A DNA stretch of 64,000 nucleotides from Fennellomyces sp. T-0311 (GCA_025266875.1 JALLLT010000040.1:248001-312000), one strand, 5' to 3'; shown: positions 10,090 through 22,043, counted from the stretch's first letter. Numbers and translations: made by a program. The notes: generated by a model from the sequence alone, not told the origin.

Positions 10090-12111
10090 CTAGAGAATAT
10101 ATCGAAATCCCGGATGCTATATCATATGAGGAAAGTTAGTCAAGAAACCAATCGATTGCCTCTATTCCACATTAGCCTCCGCACTTCACCTGTTCCCCTA
10201 GATCTTCACCACCTTCGCTTGTAATTCTGTATTCTTCGGGTGTCATTTTATCACGCTTCTTGTTTATCCTGTACAAAAGATACTTCATGATGATTGGCAA
10301 TACAACTGCTCCTGCTACAAGTCCCAAGCAAATCGTGTGCCCTCGTACATACTCCGGACCATCCGCAGCCCTATACACATGTTCACCAATAGCTCCACCA
10401 GTGTTGCCAATTGATGTTATCAGGGCAATGGCAACATTTCGTCTTGTAACGCCCCCAAAGTTATTCAAAAACCAGCTGGCTATTCAAGTGAATATAATCT
10501 GGATTAACTTGCAGTAACCTTTTGCCTTTAGGTGCATTCATTCCAAAGCTTAAAGTGAATACGTAACATTAATATAGCGTGTATATAAATATATATATAT
10601 GAAAAATCAAACTAACCATCCCATGGCTGCTAAAGTTGCACCGAAATAGAGCACGACTGCGCTTTGATCATGAAGTGCAACTAGTATCGTGTATCCTACC
10701 ACAGATATTGAAGCAGAAGCTGCAATATGGAACCCTCGTTCGCCTCGTCAACCCGCATCGTGTGCATTAACAATGCACCAGACCAATGCAAAAGCATACG
10801 GAGGAGACGACATAGCATTTGCTATAAGCGAGGTATAGCCCATACCACGAATAATACTTGGCATAAACATGCTAATGCTATACACAGAGATTGAACCAAG
10901 TATATAAACTAAGGCGAATCCATATATCTTCCAATCTAGCGCCGTGTATACAACTTGCTTCCAATTAAAATGTGTTGCCGTGGTGACACCATCATCTATT
11001 CTGTTCCTCTGAAGAATAATCTCACGCTCTTGTTCGTTTAGAACTAAAGAATACTATTAGTACTAGAGAAGTCCTTTTAAAATGTAGGCTATTACTTACA
11101 TGTTGATGTAACGGGATAATCAGGGGGAACAAAGTAAGTCAATACATCAAGTACTGACGTTGGGATGGCCTCAATAGTAAAGATCCATTGCCATCCATTT
11201 AGTCATTGTAGTCCAACCATATGCATGATACCGTATGCCTACTAGTAAGTAAATTTAGCATCGAGATCACTTCTACATCAGACTATATACCAAAATTCCT
11301 CCAAACGCCTATCGAAAAAAGAAAAGACATTATATCATTTAACGTATTTATGCCAGTATTAAGTACCCCAGCGAGTGTTGAGCTACCGTAAAACAGTGCA
11401 ATGCGCGTTGCCTGCTGCTTTTTAGTGTACCATATCGAGAGATAAAACGAAACGCCCTGGAGAACCTTGGTCAGTATACCCCTCAACCTGCATTACTTCG
11501 GTGCAGACTTACGGGATACAGCCCTGATTCAGCAACTCCTAAGAAAAACCGAGCCACCACCAACTGTGTCCCAGTGCGACATGCCACCATCGCTGCCATA
11601 ATGCCTCCCCACACAAGCATAATGGTTGAAATCCACACCCTCGGTCCAAGCAACTTTAGCATTAGATTCGCAGGCACTTCAAACAAAACCTATTTACATT
11701 GCTTAGGTACACTATAAGTGAGGTTTCACGAGTGATTCATACATACATATCCAATAAAGAATGCAGAGAGCGCCCAGTTATATTGTGCTTCAGCTATGGA
11801 AATATCATCCATCAATCCTGCGATGTTGGTATTCCCTGATCATACATTATGCTTGTAAATTACCTTCGTCGAGTAGCAATGTGCTTACCGATATTCACCC
11901 GGTCCAAGAAAGATCATAAATAAAGAACTGCAACGTAAGGTATGATCCGCAGATCAAGTTTCCACATTAGCCATCGAAGTTCCTTGGAGTCGAGTTCAAC
12001 AAATCCTGAATCTGATTCCTGAGGGGTTTCCACATCATCGTCGTTTATGGCATTCCCCTTCTTTTCGTGGCTGCTGTCACTGTTCTCGTTGATAAAGAAT
12101 TTAAACGCCAT
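10090..12111 (-). pseudogene. MFS transporter pseudogene (allantoate/nicotinate permease-like), two TGA stops
   Basis: Third paralog of the intact genes at 37986 and 40876. The ATG is at 12109-12111 and the last exon ends with the shared HPGFRYIL-type tail and a stop at 10090-10092. Conserved blocks are all present: KELRWLMWKLDLRIIP, FLDRVNIG, FEVPANLMLKLLGPR, ARFFLGVAESGLYP and GHT/GVTRRNVAIALITSIGN. Two in-frame TGA codons break it. At 11914-11916 the TGA replaces the Cys of LYLCS(F/Y)LDR in the paralogs. At 10748-10750 it replaces an Arg in D-A-(D/G)-R-R-G-E-R-G. Splice sites still look usable, so decay is recent. The family transports small organic anions or cations (ureidosuccinate, allantoate, nicotinate); nothing here fixes the substrate. 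Confidence 0.8.
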
Positions 12112-12552
12112 GATATCTAGTATCGGAAGAAACTAATTTATGGTTTATATAAATGGCCAAAGAAAAAATCCTTAAAAAGTAACTCTAAAGCTTTCCAGTT
12201 ACTCAAAAAATCTTGTCATCAAACTTGAGTAGATGAGAAAAAAATGAGTTTTTTGTTAAGGAGTGCCGTTCGGTACTTCACACGTTACTGTACCCGTCTG
12301 TTTTGATTTGGTGTATCTGCAAGTCGGATTGCCGTACTGCAGATCTTGTGAAGCCTGCATGAGAACGTATAATTACTCATAAAGAGTGGATTGTCTAACA
12401 ACAGCGATATCTGGTATGAAAACTGGAACAAGGTTAAGGTTTTCCAATAATGTACTATTATTCTCCGGGATTTGCACATAATAATATACAGATATTACAA
12501 TGATTGATGGTAACGTGTGCAGACATAGGGGTAGTACAGATCCGTGTGAAAC
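12112..12552. other. Intergenic spacer
   Basis: 441 nt between the start of the MFS pseudogene and the 3' end of the first P450, both on the minus strand. AT-rich, no gene or repeat recognised. Confidence 0.5.
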
Positions 12553-14641
12553 TTAATTCAAGGCAAGAACCCGGCTCGGTCGATCAACAAAGCGGACTTG
12601 GTACGGAGCTGGCGTTACCACAATTCCTGAATCAACTGCAGCAGTATCATCAGGCATAAAAGGTCGCCCTTGGGCATCCAAAGGTGGCTCAATAGTAGAG
12701 TTGACGAAAATACGAATCAGTGCGAGAAACATTTCGATTTCAGACTAAGCATAGCATGAGAAAATAAAAAAGCGTCTTTTGTTCCTCTTTTGAAGCTTAC
12801 TAGGTAGATTCCAGGACAGATGCGTCTGTGAAAATCATCGTTTAGTTTCTCTCCCTTTCCCGCATGATACACATATTATTTTACCTCCCCCATCCAAACT
12901 GAAAGTGATCTCGGCTTTCCAACTTTCCATTGGCGGACGCCATCATGGTTGCTTGATTATCAAGGAATCGTTCAGGCATAAACTTTTCTGGTTCAGAATA
13001 GACATCTGGGTTCAAGTGCATGCCGTGCATATCTGTGAAAAAGAGTGAACATGATCAGCGAGAAAGTGATCGTAAGTCCAAGGTATACTTACTTCCCATG
13101 ACAGCAGATCCCTTTGGGATAATGTATCCACGACACTCAACTAAAGTCATTGGGTTGTTAATAAAAGGAGCTAGAGCTGCATATAGTAAACTCACTGTCT
13201 TTATCCGCAACATGTGTCATGCCAATGTGGGTTATGTTGCGGACACGCAAACATTCACGCTGAACCGCAGCGAGATACGGGAGACTCGATCTGTCATCAA
13301 ATGTTGGTTCACGTTGATGTTTTGTCATGAATCCATCCAATTCCTCTTGTATCTTTTTCTGAACCTCTGGGCGGTTAACCAAAAGGACAATTGCCCATGA
13401 CAAAGAAACACTGGTCGTATCGGTACCGGCAATTCCCAAGTCGCCTATGTATTTAATGAAACAATTAGGTCTGAACATGTCACGTCTCTATCAAGCTTAC
13501 TCATAGTGACCAAAATGTCGTCATCATCCAGCTCAAGCTCGTCCTTTATCTCATCCAAAGTCTTGATGAAGCATTTTTTATCCGATTCTCTCGCTTGCTT
13601 GATCAGAGTTTTGAAAACTCTTTCTCGTATATCAAGTAAGCGTTGACCCTCGGCATTCTTCTTCCGGCTTGTAAATAAGTCCAGTACTTTTAATGCTGGA
13701 ATGAAAGCTGACACGTCGTTCATGGGGCTATTGGAGACAACACTGTCTTCCACGTACTTGACAATCGTAGTAAAAAGTTCATCATCAATAGATTCGGCTC
13801 GTTTAGCGAAACACGTCGTCAAGATCAAATTGAGAGAAGCAAGCTGAAGATATTTAACGGGGTCGACATTGGTTGTTGCGTTGGAACTTTCGCGCAAATT
13901 GTCCACAAGATAGTCGACTTCTTTTTCAATGACATCGCGGAAATTGTCCACCATTTTGGGCGCAAATATAGTCAAAACTATACTTATATGAGCTATATTT
14001 TTCAAACAGTTGAATATGGATAATCGTACCTGCTTTTCGCGTGTTGCGCCAGCTCTTGCCTGCTTCGGTGAACACAATACCTCTATATAAAGGCTCCGTA
14101 AGTGGAGAAAAGTGATTGGAATTAATTAAAGTTTACCTTCCACCCTTAGCATAAACTTGATAAGTGAATGACATAAAAGGTCGAGACGAAGCAACCTGGC
14201 CGTTTGTAACAAACACTTCGTGGGCCATCTTTGGATCGTTCAGTACGATCCATCGCTGAACTCCCATACGGAGCTGAATGATCGGACCTTGACTGGAGTT
14301 TAGTAACACAGACCTTATGTTTATCAAATTAGATTACCAAGTTCATTATGCCACTTGGTCATTGTGTGAGATACCATCGGGCCCAACGAAAGTAGATGAC
14401 CTAGTGAGTATAATAAGGTAAATAAAAACAAAAGCGGCTACATACTCAGGTAGTCTATATTCATACCGAATATGGGGTAGTGTTCCTTTGGCATAGGAAT
14501 TTCTTTAAATGATGCGGGCTGTTTCTGAATGCGCTTGCGCTGCTTATAAGCAAGCAGGAAGGCAAGAATCACTGTAACAGTGGCACTGGCAGCAGATATG
14601 GCAACTGGATCTCGATTTTTTAACAAACTAAGCAATGGCAT
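12553..14641 (-). CDS. Cytochrome P450 monooxygenase 1
   Basis: Multi-exon class II P450 of roughly 500 residues. The ATG at 14639-14641 is followed by an N-terminal membrane anchor (residues about 14-32) and a basic stretch, placing it in the ER membrane. Family motifs visible after splicing are the I-helix oxygen-binding AGTDTT, the K-helix ExxR (ECLR) and the haem-binding loop FGWGRRICPG with its cysteine ligand, split by an intron after FGWGR. Another intron follows GIYL. The protein ends ...RFVDRPSRVLALN. It is clearly paralogous to the two neighbouring P450s. By family it catalyses NADPH-dependent monooxygenation; substrate unknown. The sequence resembles P450s expanded in Mucorales (possibly CYP509), but that assignment is from memory of motifs only. 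Confidence 0.88.
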
Positions 14642-15958
14642 AACTGAGAGAGGAAAGGAAGAAGAAAATTTTGCGCGCTGACCCTATCTATTTACCGAAA
14701 CCTGCGCCTTACAAAGTGATACGAAAGACGGGTGTGTTACACATTGTTGAGCGCTATCGTTCGTTGGGCTGCGACTTCCATCTATATATAGACACAATTG
14801 ACTAAGACACAGATTTACACGCATTTCCACTTGGCTTATATCGACCCGTAGATTAATTTTGGAACGAGCTCATTCTTCTTTACTTTCAGCTGATGCTCGT
14901 TTGTGCCTCAATATGCAGCAAAACTTAATATTCATATTGTACATGACACTCAAAAACGACCAGTTTCGGTGCCAGCTTTACATATACGTTTTCCGTCTAT
15001 CGAAATGCCTCAACTATGCGTAACCGTCACATTACATTCTATCACCTGCGTGCGAGTACCAGTAAGTTGGTGATATAAAAGCGCATACAGCGATCCGATT
15101 ATCGGTTGAACTGAACGTTACACCCCTGGGTGTAATGAGTGGAGGCTTTGTGCCTCCATAGTAACGTTGCATAAGAATTTTGAGATTGGTAACACAAGCG
15201 GACCCCTGTTATGGATCGTTATAAAGAGGGTTTAGCTTGCTAATAAGCTGTCGTATGATCATCTTAATTTCCCTTGTATTGGCGGATGCAACAGAGCACT
15301 GCTGATTGTGTCTGTGATTGCAAAAGACGCTAACGTAAAGTGCGATTACTTGTAGCTGGAACACGCTGTTGATCAATTTCAAGCGCTCACTATCAACATA
15401 TGTTTGAGATAGTATCTTTATTTTGTCCCTGATTTTTTCCGATTGGAAGTCATGACGACGAAAACTAAATAAATAATCGTTGTTATGTACGTAATGAGGA
15501 GATCATATGCGTTCGAAAAAGTTCTACTAAACGCATGGACGCTTTTTATCGGGGTAAGTTCGGTCTCGATCCTGGGGGATACCTTTTCCTCCATAAAAGA
15601 CGACCCTGCGTTAAGGCTGAACAGGAGCAAGGAATATTTTATCGAGAAAACGGGCGTGCTGTGAAAAGGAAGTATGGGGATGCAGTGATGCTAAAGCACC
15701 TTTCGTTGAAGAAAATATGCTACCGAGATTATATATGTATTTTTCTTGGCGACCTTTCGCTGTCCGTGCTTACTAGGAAGTAAGGATTGCGTGGGATAGC
15801 AAAAGGGAAAAGGGACGCCACTAACTGCAACGCGTTACCACCTCCCTTGTCGGCTGGATCATCAAGGAGAAGAGGACCATGTTTTAAAAGCAAAAGATAC
15901 TTTTTCAAAGCGTTCTCGTTTTTCATTCTCTTCTTCTTACATTGTCGAGTAAAAAACT
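14642..15958. other. Divergent intergenic region between P450 1 and P450 2
   Basis: 1.3 kb shared upstream region of two divergently read P450s. It contains a TATATATA-type element near 14779-14791 and a compound inverted repeat at 15114-15168. Short open frames near 15535-15925 carry no motif and are probably leader or promoter sequence. Confidence 0.5.
15114..15168. repeat. Compound inverted repeat able to form a branched stem
   Basis: An outer 8-bp pair, AACGTTAC (15114-15121) with GTAACGTT (15161-15168), encloses two hairpins. The first is TTACACCC/GGGTGTAA (15118-15135, 2-nt loop, sharing four bases with the outer arm). The second is TGGAGGC/GCCTCCA (15140-15158, 5-nt loop). All arms are perfect. 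It lies about 475 nt upstream of the first P450's start and 790 nt upstream of the second. It could be a regulatory binding site, a small mobile-element relic or a structured RNA; the sequence does not decide. Confidence 0.6.
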
Positions 15959-18119
15959 ATGGACATAATCTCTGATGATGCTTTGACAAGCATCCATAAG
16001 GATCGGTTCCTCCCGTTTGCAAGCGCACTGACTGCAGCTGCATTGACAGCCTATGCGTTTTACCGGAAATACTACCAAGATTCAATGAATGGTGTTCCTC
16101 CGGGATTGCAAAATATTCCATCACCTACGGCAACACTTCCCTATGTTGGTAAGAGGTGATCATATAACGCGATCTTTCGTGCTTTACTAAGATGAGGCGT
16201 AGGTCATCTCTTTTCGTTGGGAAATCAGCCTGTGATCCAGCTTATGCAGTGGCATCAAGAACTAGGTTTGTTGCTCCTTCTCGAAGAAAGGAGGGTTGTA
16301 CTGAAAAAGGGGCTGCTATAGGACCAGTGCTTCGGATTCATATGGGCGTCAAAATTTGGATCATGATAAGTGATCCTCATATTGCTCAAGAGTTACTAGT
16401 TGGAAATGGCAATGCGACATCTGGAAGGCCGTTCTCCACACTTACCACCAAGTATCGCAGCATGAACGGAAGGTAAAGACAAAGTCCTGGTCGCTTGGCA
16501 GATAGAAAGTCTTGACAACATTTTTAGGGGGTTGATCTCTTCAGGCCCAACCAAATCGTGGCGCCAGGTGCGCACTGTTGGTAAGTTATACATCATAAGA
16601 GTAGGATTTAAAAAAAGAAAAAAAGAACTTAAAGTATATACATAGCGAATGCCATTCTTGGACCCAAAAATGATGAGCGATTTGCAGAGCTATTAGATGA
16701 TCAAGTTGACCGCCTTGTCGACGCACTGGCCACAGGCGAAAACATCAATCCGTCGGACCTTCTTAATCGCATGGCACTGAATTTTGTATTGATTACATGT
16801 TTTGGTCGAAGTACAAGCGTCATGGAAGATGACGAGGAAGACAAGAAGAAGGAGCAAGATAAGTTATACGAAGAGCTTTCAGCTGTGCTGAAGCGCAGCA
16901 ATTCGTTTACCGGTATCCGCCACAACTTTGCTACTTATTTGCCGGCCTTTTCATTCCTCGACTCGGCATTTCTAAAAACCGAGGACGCGTATCAGGAGTT
17001 CATTGAGAACGAGAGGGATCCCCTTTATCGCAAGTTGATAAAGGAGACATTGCAGCGCGGCGAAGAGTGTGTTGTCAAATCATTGTCAGATATGAAAGAG
17101 ATGGGCCAATTAGACGACGACGACATTCTGGTGACTGCAGGTATGTTTTGCTTTACTTTTTCGTTTCCAAGCACCAAAACTTACACCCCTCAAGCGGATC
17201 TGGTAACTGGCGGCACCGAGACGATGGCAACGACGTTGCTATGGGCATTTGCTATTCTGTCAACACAACGTGAAGCCCAAGAAAAGATCCAAGAAGAATT
17301 GGCCGACTTTATCTCTGAGCATCAACGACTGCCCGAGTTTTCGGAGCGAAGTGCGTTCCCTTACCTGGTTGCCGTGCAGAAAGAATGCATGCGGTTCAGA
17401 CCCACTACCCCTTTTGGCGAATCGCATGAAGTGGAGCAGGATGGTATGGAGTCATCGTTCCAGAAAAAGCTTATTGGTTAAATTTGTGCTGCTTTAGTTG
17501 TTTGGCGTGACCATGTCATTCCTGCAGGCACAACCATCGTGACAAACATGTACGCGATGCACACCGACCCATCGATCTATAAAAATCCGGAAGAGTTTAT
17601 TCCAGAGCGGTTTATGGAAGACAAGAGCACGATGGCATCGGCAGCGAATGCCAAGATTGAACAAAGAGATCACTTCAATTTCGGTTGGGGAAGGTAAATA
17701 TGACTGCTAGCCGCGTCTCGGTTTCTTACTGACATTCATTGCAGACGTGTTTGCCCTGGCGCGCATTTGGTTCGTGTAACATAAAGAACGCAAAGCCAAA
17801 AGACTGACGCTTGCAATAGGCCGAGGCCCAGATGTTCAATGTGCTTGTACGGGTGCTAGCCAATTGCTCAATTGAACCGGCACGTGACGAAAGCGGCGAT
17901 CCAGTTACTGTTGATATTGACGATGTTCTTTCTAATGGCAACGTCGTGGCACCAGGAGACTACCAACTGCGTTTTGTCCGTCACGATCATGATGAAGATT
18001 TGGAGGAAGATGAGGAGGACGGATCGGAGCAGGAATCAGAGCAAGAAGACGAGGAAGAAGACTCGGATGAGGAAGAAAACTCAGCGCACGAGCAAGAGGA
18101 TTCAGATGATGACTTGTAG
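15959..18119 (+). CDS. Cytochrome P450 monooxygenase 2 with acidic C-terminal tail
   Basis: The ATG at 15959 opens a protein with an N-terminal anchor (about residues 17-36). Spliced P450 landmarks are LGPVLRIHMGVK in the N-terminal beta region, I-helix GGTETM, K-helix ExxR (ECMR), FNFGWGR, and RRVCPGAHL with the haem-ligand Cys. After the normal end of the P450 fold (VAPGDYQLRFVRHD) the protein continues for about 40 residues that are almost all Asp, Glu, Ser and Gln. Neither neighbour has such a tail. One intron, after GAHL, has the weak donor GTTCGT; using the GTAACA donor 6 nt downstream would add two residues. The I-helix has Met where many P450s have Thr/Ser. ER membrane enzyme by family; substrate unknown. 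Confidence 0.85.
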
Positions 18120-18238
18120 ACGTTTCTTTATAAAAAGTTATTTAGGACATGAAACAGCGTAATACGTAATAAAAAAAAGTATGTCATATCGTTATACACG
18201 AAAAAGATATAAGGAGCGTAGGCTACATAAAGAGTATC

Positions 18239-20059
18239 TTATTTTCGAGGAACAAAACGAACTTGGAAATCAATTGGTGTCACTACCACACCGCCAGTCC
18301 TGACGTCGTCAATGTTCGGATATTGAGGATTGCCTTGATCATCCAGCGTAGGCTCAATCTTGCATTTTGCGAACACACTCACAAACACGTTGAATAGTTC
18401 AACTTCGGCCAAGTGAGTTCCAGGACAGATACGTCTAATTTAGCAGTGTCTATGAGCATTTTTGGACATTAACTGCATAGGGAAAACCTACCTCCCCCAA
18501 CCAAAATTGTAATGGTCTCTATATTCTAAAGCACCATTTGCTGCTGCCATCATACTCTTGGTGTTGGACAGGAATCGATCAGGATCAAACTTGTCCGGGT
18601 TTGGAAACACTTTAGGGTTCCTATGCATGCAATACATGGAAGAGATGATTGTAACGTCCTTGGGAATATAGTAGCCCTTGAACTCGACTAAAGCAGTGTC
18701 AGAACAAGCCTGCAGCGATATGTATCGCGCGCGTTACTTACATCCTTCGGTGTTGGTATGCGGGACACCAAAATTGGTGGTTGTGCGATAACGCATACAC
18801 TCCTTTTGCACAGAAATGCTGTAAGGGAAGGCGTCACGGTCGTCAAATTTGGGAAGGCGGCCTTCTTTGGCAACAAATGCATCAATCTCGGCATGAATCC
18901 GCGCCTGGATTTCCGGGTACCGAACCAAAATTGCAAAGGCCCATGTCAACGTGACAGCCGTGGTGTCTGATCCTGCAACGATCAAATCGCTCAAGATCAC
19001 GGTAATATCCTTTTCATCCAATTCGAGCTGATCCTTCATGGTGTCAATGGTCTTCACCAAGCAGTCCTTGTCATTTTCTCGGGCATCCTTGATCAACTTT
19101 TTGAATGGAATATCGCGGTATTCTGTCACGAATTGCTGCAGCATCTTTTTGCGTCCAGTGAGAACCTGCACCCATTTGAGCGCAGGGAAAAATGCGCCAA
19201 TATCTCCCAAAAATCCAGCGTAGGTGAGCGTACGTTCGGCCAAGCCGACCAACGTACGGAACATGGGGTCGTCAGTGGAAGCCAATCGGTCGCCGAAACA
19301 CGTGATCATGATAACGTTCATGGTAGCGAGTTGGAGTACCTTCAATGGGTCTGCACTGCCTTGTGTTTGGGTCAACTTGATCAATGTATCTGCGGCAGTG
19401 TCTGTTTCCTTGATGATCATCTCTGTAAAACGATCCACAATCTTGGGAGCAAGAATATCCAAAGCTTATCCATGAAATTAGTTTCATTTTTGATAAATAT
19501 TTGCGAAAATGCTTACCGAGCGTTCTGGAGTTCTTCCACTTTTTTCCCGACTTGGCAATGACGATGCCTCTTCCACCATCACCGTAGATCTGGTGGGAGA
19601 AGGTATGGGCATGGCGCGAAGACGTGATGGCTCCGCGCTGAACAAATAGCTCGTGTGCTATCTCGGGGTCATTGATCATGATGGACTGTCGCGAACCCAT
19701 ATGCACCATAAACATTGGCCCTACACCCTGTTACTTTAGTTTCATAATCAAATCGGATGCATAAAAAACGTACCAATTGATTCGTGCCACTTTTGCAGCT
19801 GCAGGACAGGACGTTTACCCATCGAGAGCAAATGGCCTAAAAAGAGTTTAGCTTCAGAGATTTTCTTTAGCATATTTACATTCATACCGAAGAAAGGGTA
19901 CCATCCGGGCGCGATAGGGACTCGTGCCAACCCCTCCCCTTCGCGCTTGCCCTTCTTGGAGTATGCGTAGAGAACAATAGCAACAGCTGCCGCAATGCTT
20001 GCGACGGTAGGCAATTTTTCTCGATCAATTTTGGGTAAATACGGTGCAATTTGGTCCAT
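18239..20059 (-). CDS. Cytochrome P450 monooxygenase 3
   Basis: The ATG at 20057-20059 starts MDQIAPYLPKID, followed by a hydrophobic anchor (about residues 18-33) and a Lys/Arg-rich turn, then GWYPFFGMN as in P450 1. Motifs after splicing are I-helix AGSDTT, K-helix ExxR (ECMR), FNFGWGR then RRICPGTHLAEVELFNVF around the haem Cys. It ends ...DFQVRFVPRK. Unlike P450s 1 and 2, no intron follows the CPGxxL block here, so that intron was lost here or gained in the others. Paralog of both neighbours; ER membrane monooxygenase by family. Confidence 0.88.
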
Positions 20060-21032
20060 GGGTGCAAAGTGGGGAAAAAAAGGTAAGAAAAAAAAGTCCA
20101 ACTCGGTGGATGCGTAGAAACACATGTGTTTGTATCCGTGCATATCAATTACTATAAAGTTTAAGCTCAGTGTGTGGGTAACGGTTAAAAGCGTTAACAG
20201 TTTACATAATATTCGAAGAAGGATAACATGACTTCCTCTATAATCCGAATCGTAGCATTTTCGACATTCTTTGTGTACGATCGTTGCGATTGCATACCAT
20301 ACTCGCTGTACTCTTTTTGTCTATTCATATTTTTCCGGTGGCGAACTGCGTTGGTACCACCCGCTTTATTTTGCGCAACCAAAAAAGCGTCGGTTGTGCC
20401 ACAGCCCGCATGCGTAAAATTAGCCTCGACCGCGCTTAGGCTATTTTCTATTTCGAGCTAATCAGCTGTGTTCTCTCTCTACACATGGGTTTTCTTTACG
20501 AAACTTGCTGTTGCCTTTCATTGGCCAGAACGAACTTGGTTATAAGTAGGATGGCAATCTTTTAGATCGCTATTCCAAAAAGAAAAAGGATACGAACAGG
20601 AACGCGTTTTTTGACCCAAGCACTATTGTTCTTTGTTTGTCCTGTACCGAGTGATAAACAGATATGTGCGTGTTCGTCGATTGGCCGCTTATTGTATACA
20701 AGAAGTTCTAAGTGAAGGGATAAAGTGATATCAAGGCGGGACGGCCCACTGGTTTTCGCATCTGGAGAGGAAGATGCCGGCTTGGTTTGTTCGTCTCAAT
20801 TCACTTTTGGTGAGCTCGGAGTCGTTACATTTGGGAGGTTCTTGTGATATAGTTGGATGAAGCGCAATGCCGTTGGTTGAACCAGTCGAATCTTCCGATG
20901 ATAAGCGCTGATGGAAACCAGAGATCGCCATCCACGTTCTATTGGCGAGAACCGCTTCAGATTTGATATGTTGGAAGTATACAGCGCCGTTTACAGCGCA
21001 TTAAGAAAATATAGGATGCGCACAAGAGCCAC
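20060..21032. other. Divergent intergenic region
   Basis: Upstream region of P450 3 (minus) and the methyltransferase gene (plus). Short open frames here have no recognisable motif; no repeat array seen. Confidence 0.5.
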
Positions 21033-22034
21033 ATGATCGAAAATTTAACTTTGTTTTCCAGAAGCGCGTCCTGTCAAATGGCTGCACAACTTTTATCGCG
21101 ATGGAAACAATCACCGATCAGCAACCAGCTGTGTCTTGATCTGCGATCACCCCAGGCCTACCAATTACGCCATTTAGCCCCTTCAACCAACATTCCATGG
21201 CACCAACTCCAGCTGCGGTGCGCAGAATTACCACCAAAGAACATTCCGTTTGCTGTGATTGAACCTCATGATACACCTGGCGAATGCTGTCGGTGGCTAG
21301 AAGACCACGGCTGGCAATGTCCATACGTATTTCAAGAAGACGACGATGCCTTCTGGACGGCGGCTCAGCGCTATATCCAACCTGATCCCATGCCACCCAA
21401 GCCGTGGCTGCTATTTAAACCCTGCCCCTTTCTGACGCAGCATATGGACTGGATAGAAAAGAAAAGCGGAAGGACATGTCTTGACATCGGCTGTGGATCG
21501 GGTCGCGATGTTGCTTGGCTCTTATCGCGCGGATGGAACGTGTACGCTCTGGATTCGCTCAAAGGAGCGGTCGAAAGGACGCAGCAGTTGGCGCAAAACA
21601 TGGGCGTAGACGATCGACTCTTGGCATGTGTTCAAGCAAAAATCATGGCTGATGGTAAATGGAAAACGTTTGACGAACCAGCTCCAGACGACAAACGTGC
21701 GAAATTCTCGCCGGGTATACCTGCATCGGCGTTCTTTGAACGGCTGGGATCATCCAAGTTCGACATGATTCTCACGATCCGGTTTCTGGTGCGCTCATTG
21801 CTGCCACAACTGCCGCAGCTGTTGAATGTCGGCGGCTACTTGGTGATGTCCCACTTTGTCGAGGATGGTGTGCACACGTACGACCAACCGCGCAAGGATC
21901 ACCGGCTGCAGCTGGGAGAGTTGGCGACGCTCTACGGGTCGATGCAGAATATGGAAGTGGTGGTTGATGTCATTGAGCAGATAGAAGACGGGCGTCCCGT
22001 AAACTCTGTGATAATAAAAAAGACGGGAGCGTGA
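21033..22034 (+). CDS. Rhodanese-like / SAM-dependent methyltransferase fusion
   Basis: Single-exon frame of 333 residues; an internal ATG at 21078 would drop the first 15 residues and is an equally good start. The N-terminal ~115 residues look like a rhodanese fold (LDLRSPQAYQLRHLAPSTNIPW is typical of its first half). However, the position of the catalytic CxxGxR loop reads EPHDTPGE, so the active Cys is absent. From about residue 150 a class I methyltransferase follows, with motif I LDIGCGSGRD and an acidic residue ending strand 2 (VYALDS). It ends in the usual beta-hairpin region with ...NSVIIKK. By family it transfers a methyl group from SAM to a small molecule or thiol; the substrate is not recognisable. 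The rhodanese part may bind rather than react. Confidence 0.75.
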   Translation: MIENLTLFSRSASCQMAAQLLSRWKQSPISNQLCLDLRSPQAYQLRHLAPSTNIPWHQLQLRCAELPPKNIPFAVIEPHDTPGECCRWLEDHGWQCPYVFQEDDDAFWTAAQRYIQPDPMPPKPWLLFKPCPFLTQHMDWIEKKSGRTCLDIGCGSGRDVAWLLSRGWNVYALDSLKGAVERTQQLAQNMGVDDRLLACVQAKIMADGKWKTFDEPAPDDKRAKFSPGIPASAFFERLGSSKFDMILTIRFLVRSLLPQLPQLLNVGGYLVMSHFVEDGVHTYDQPRKDHRLQLGELATLYGSMQNMEVVVDVIEQIEDGRPVNSVIIKKTGA

Positions 22035-22043
22035 GTGGAAGGG

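Noticed and set aside
11914..11916. Selenocysteine at the TGA replacing a conserved Cys
   Set aside because: A second TGA replaces an Arg in the same gene, intact paralogs use Cys, and a selenocysteine system is not expected here. Pseudogene decay is simpler.
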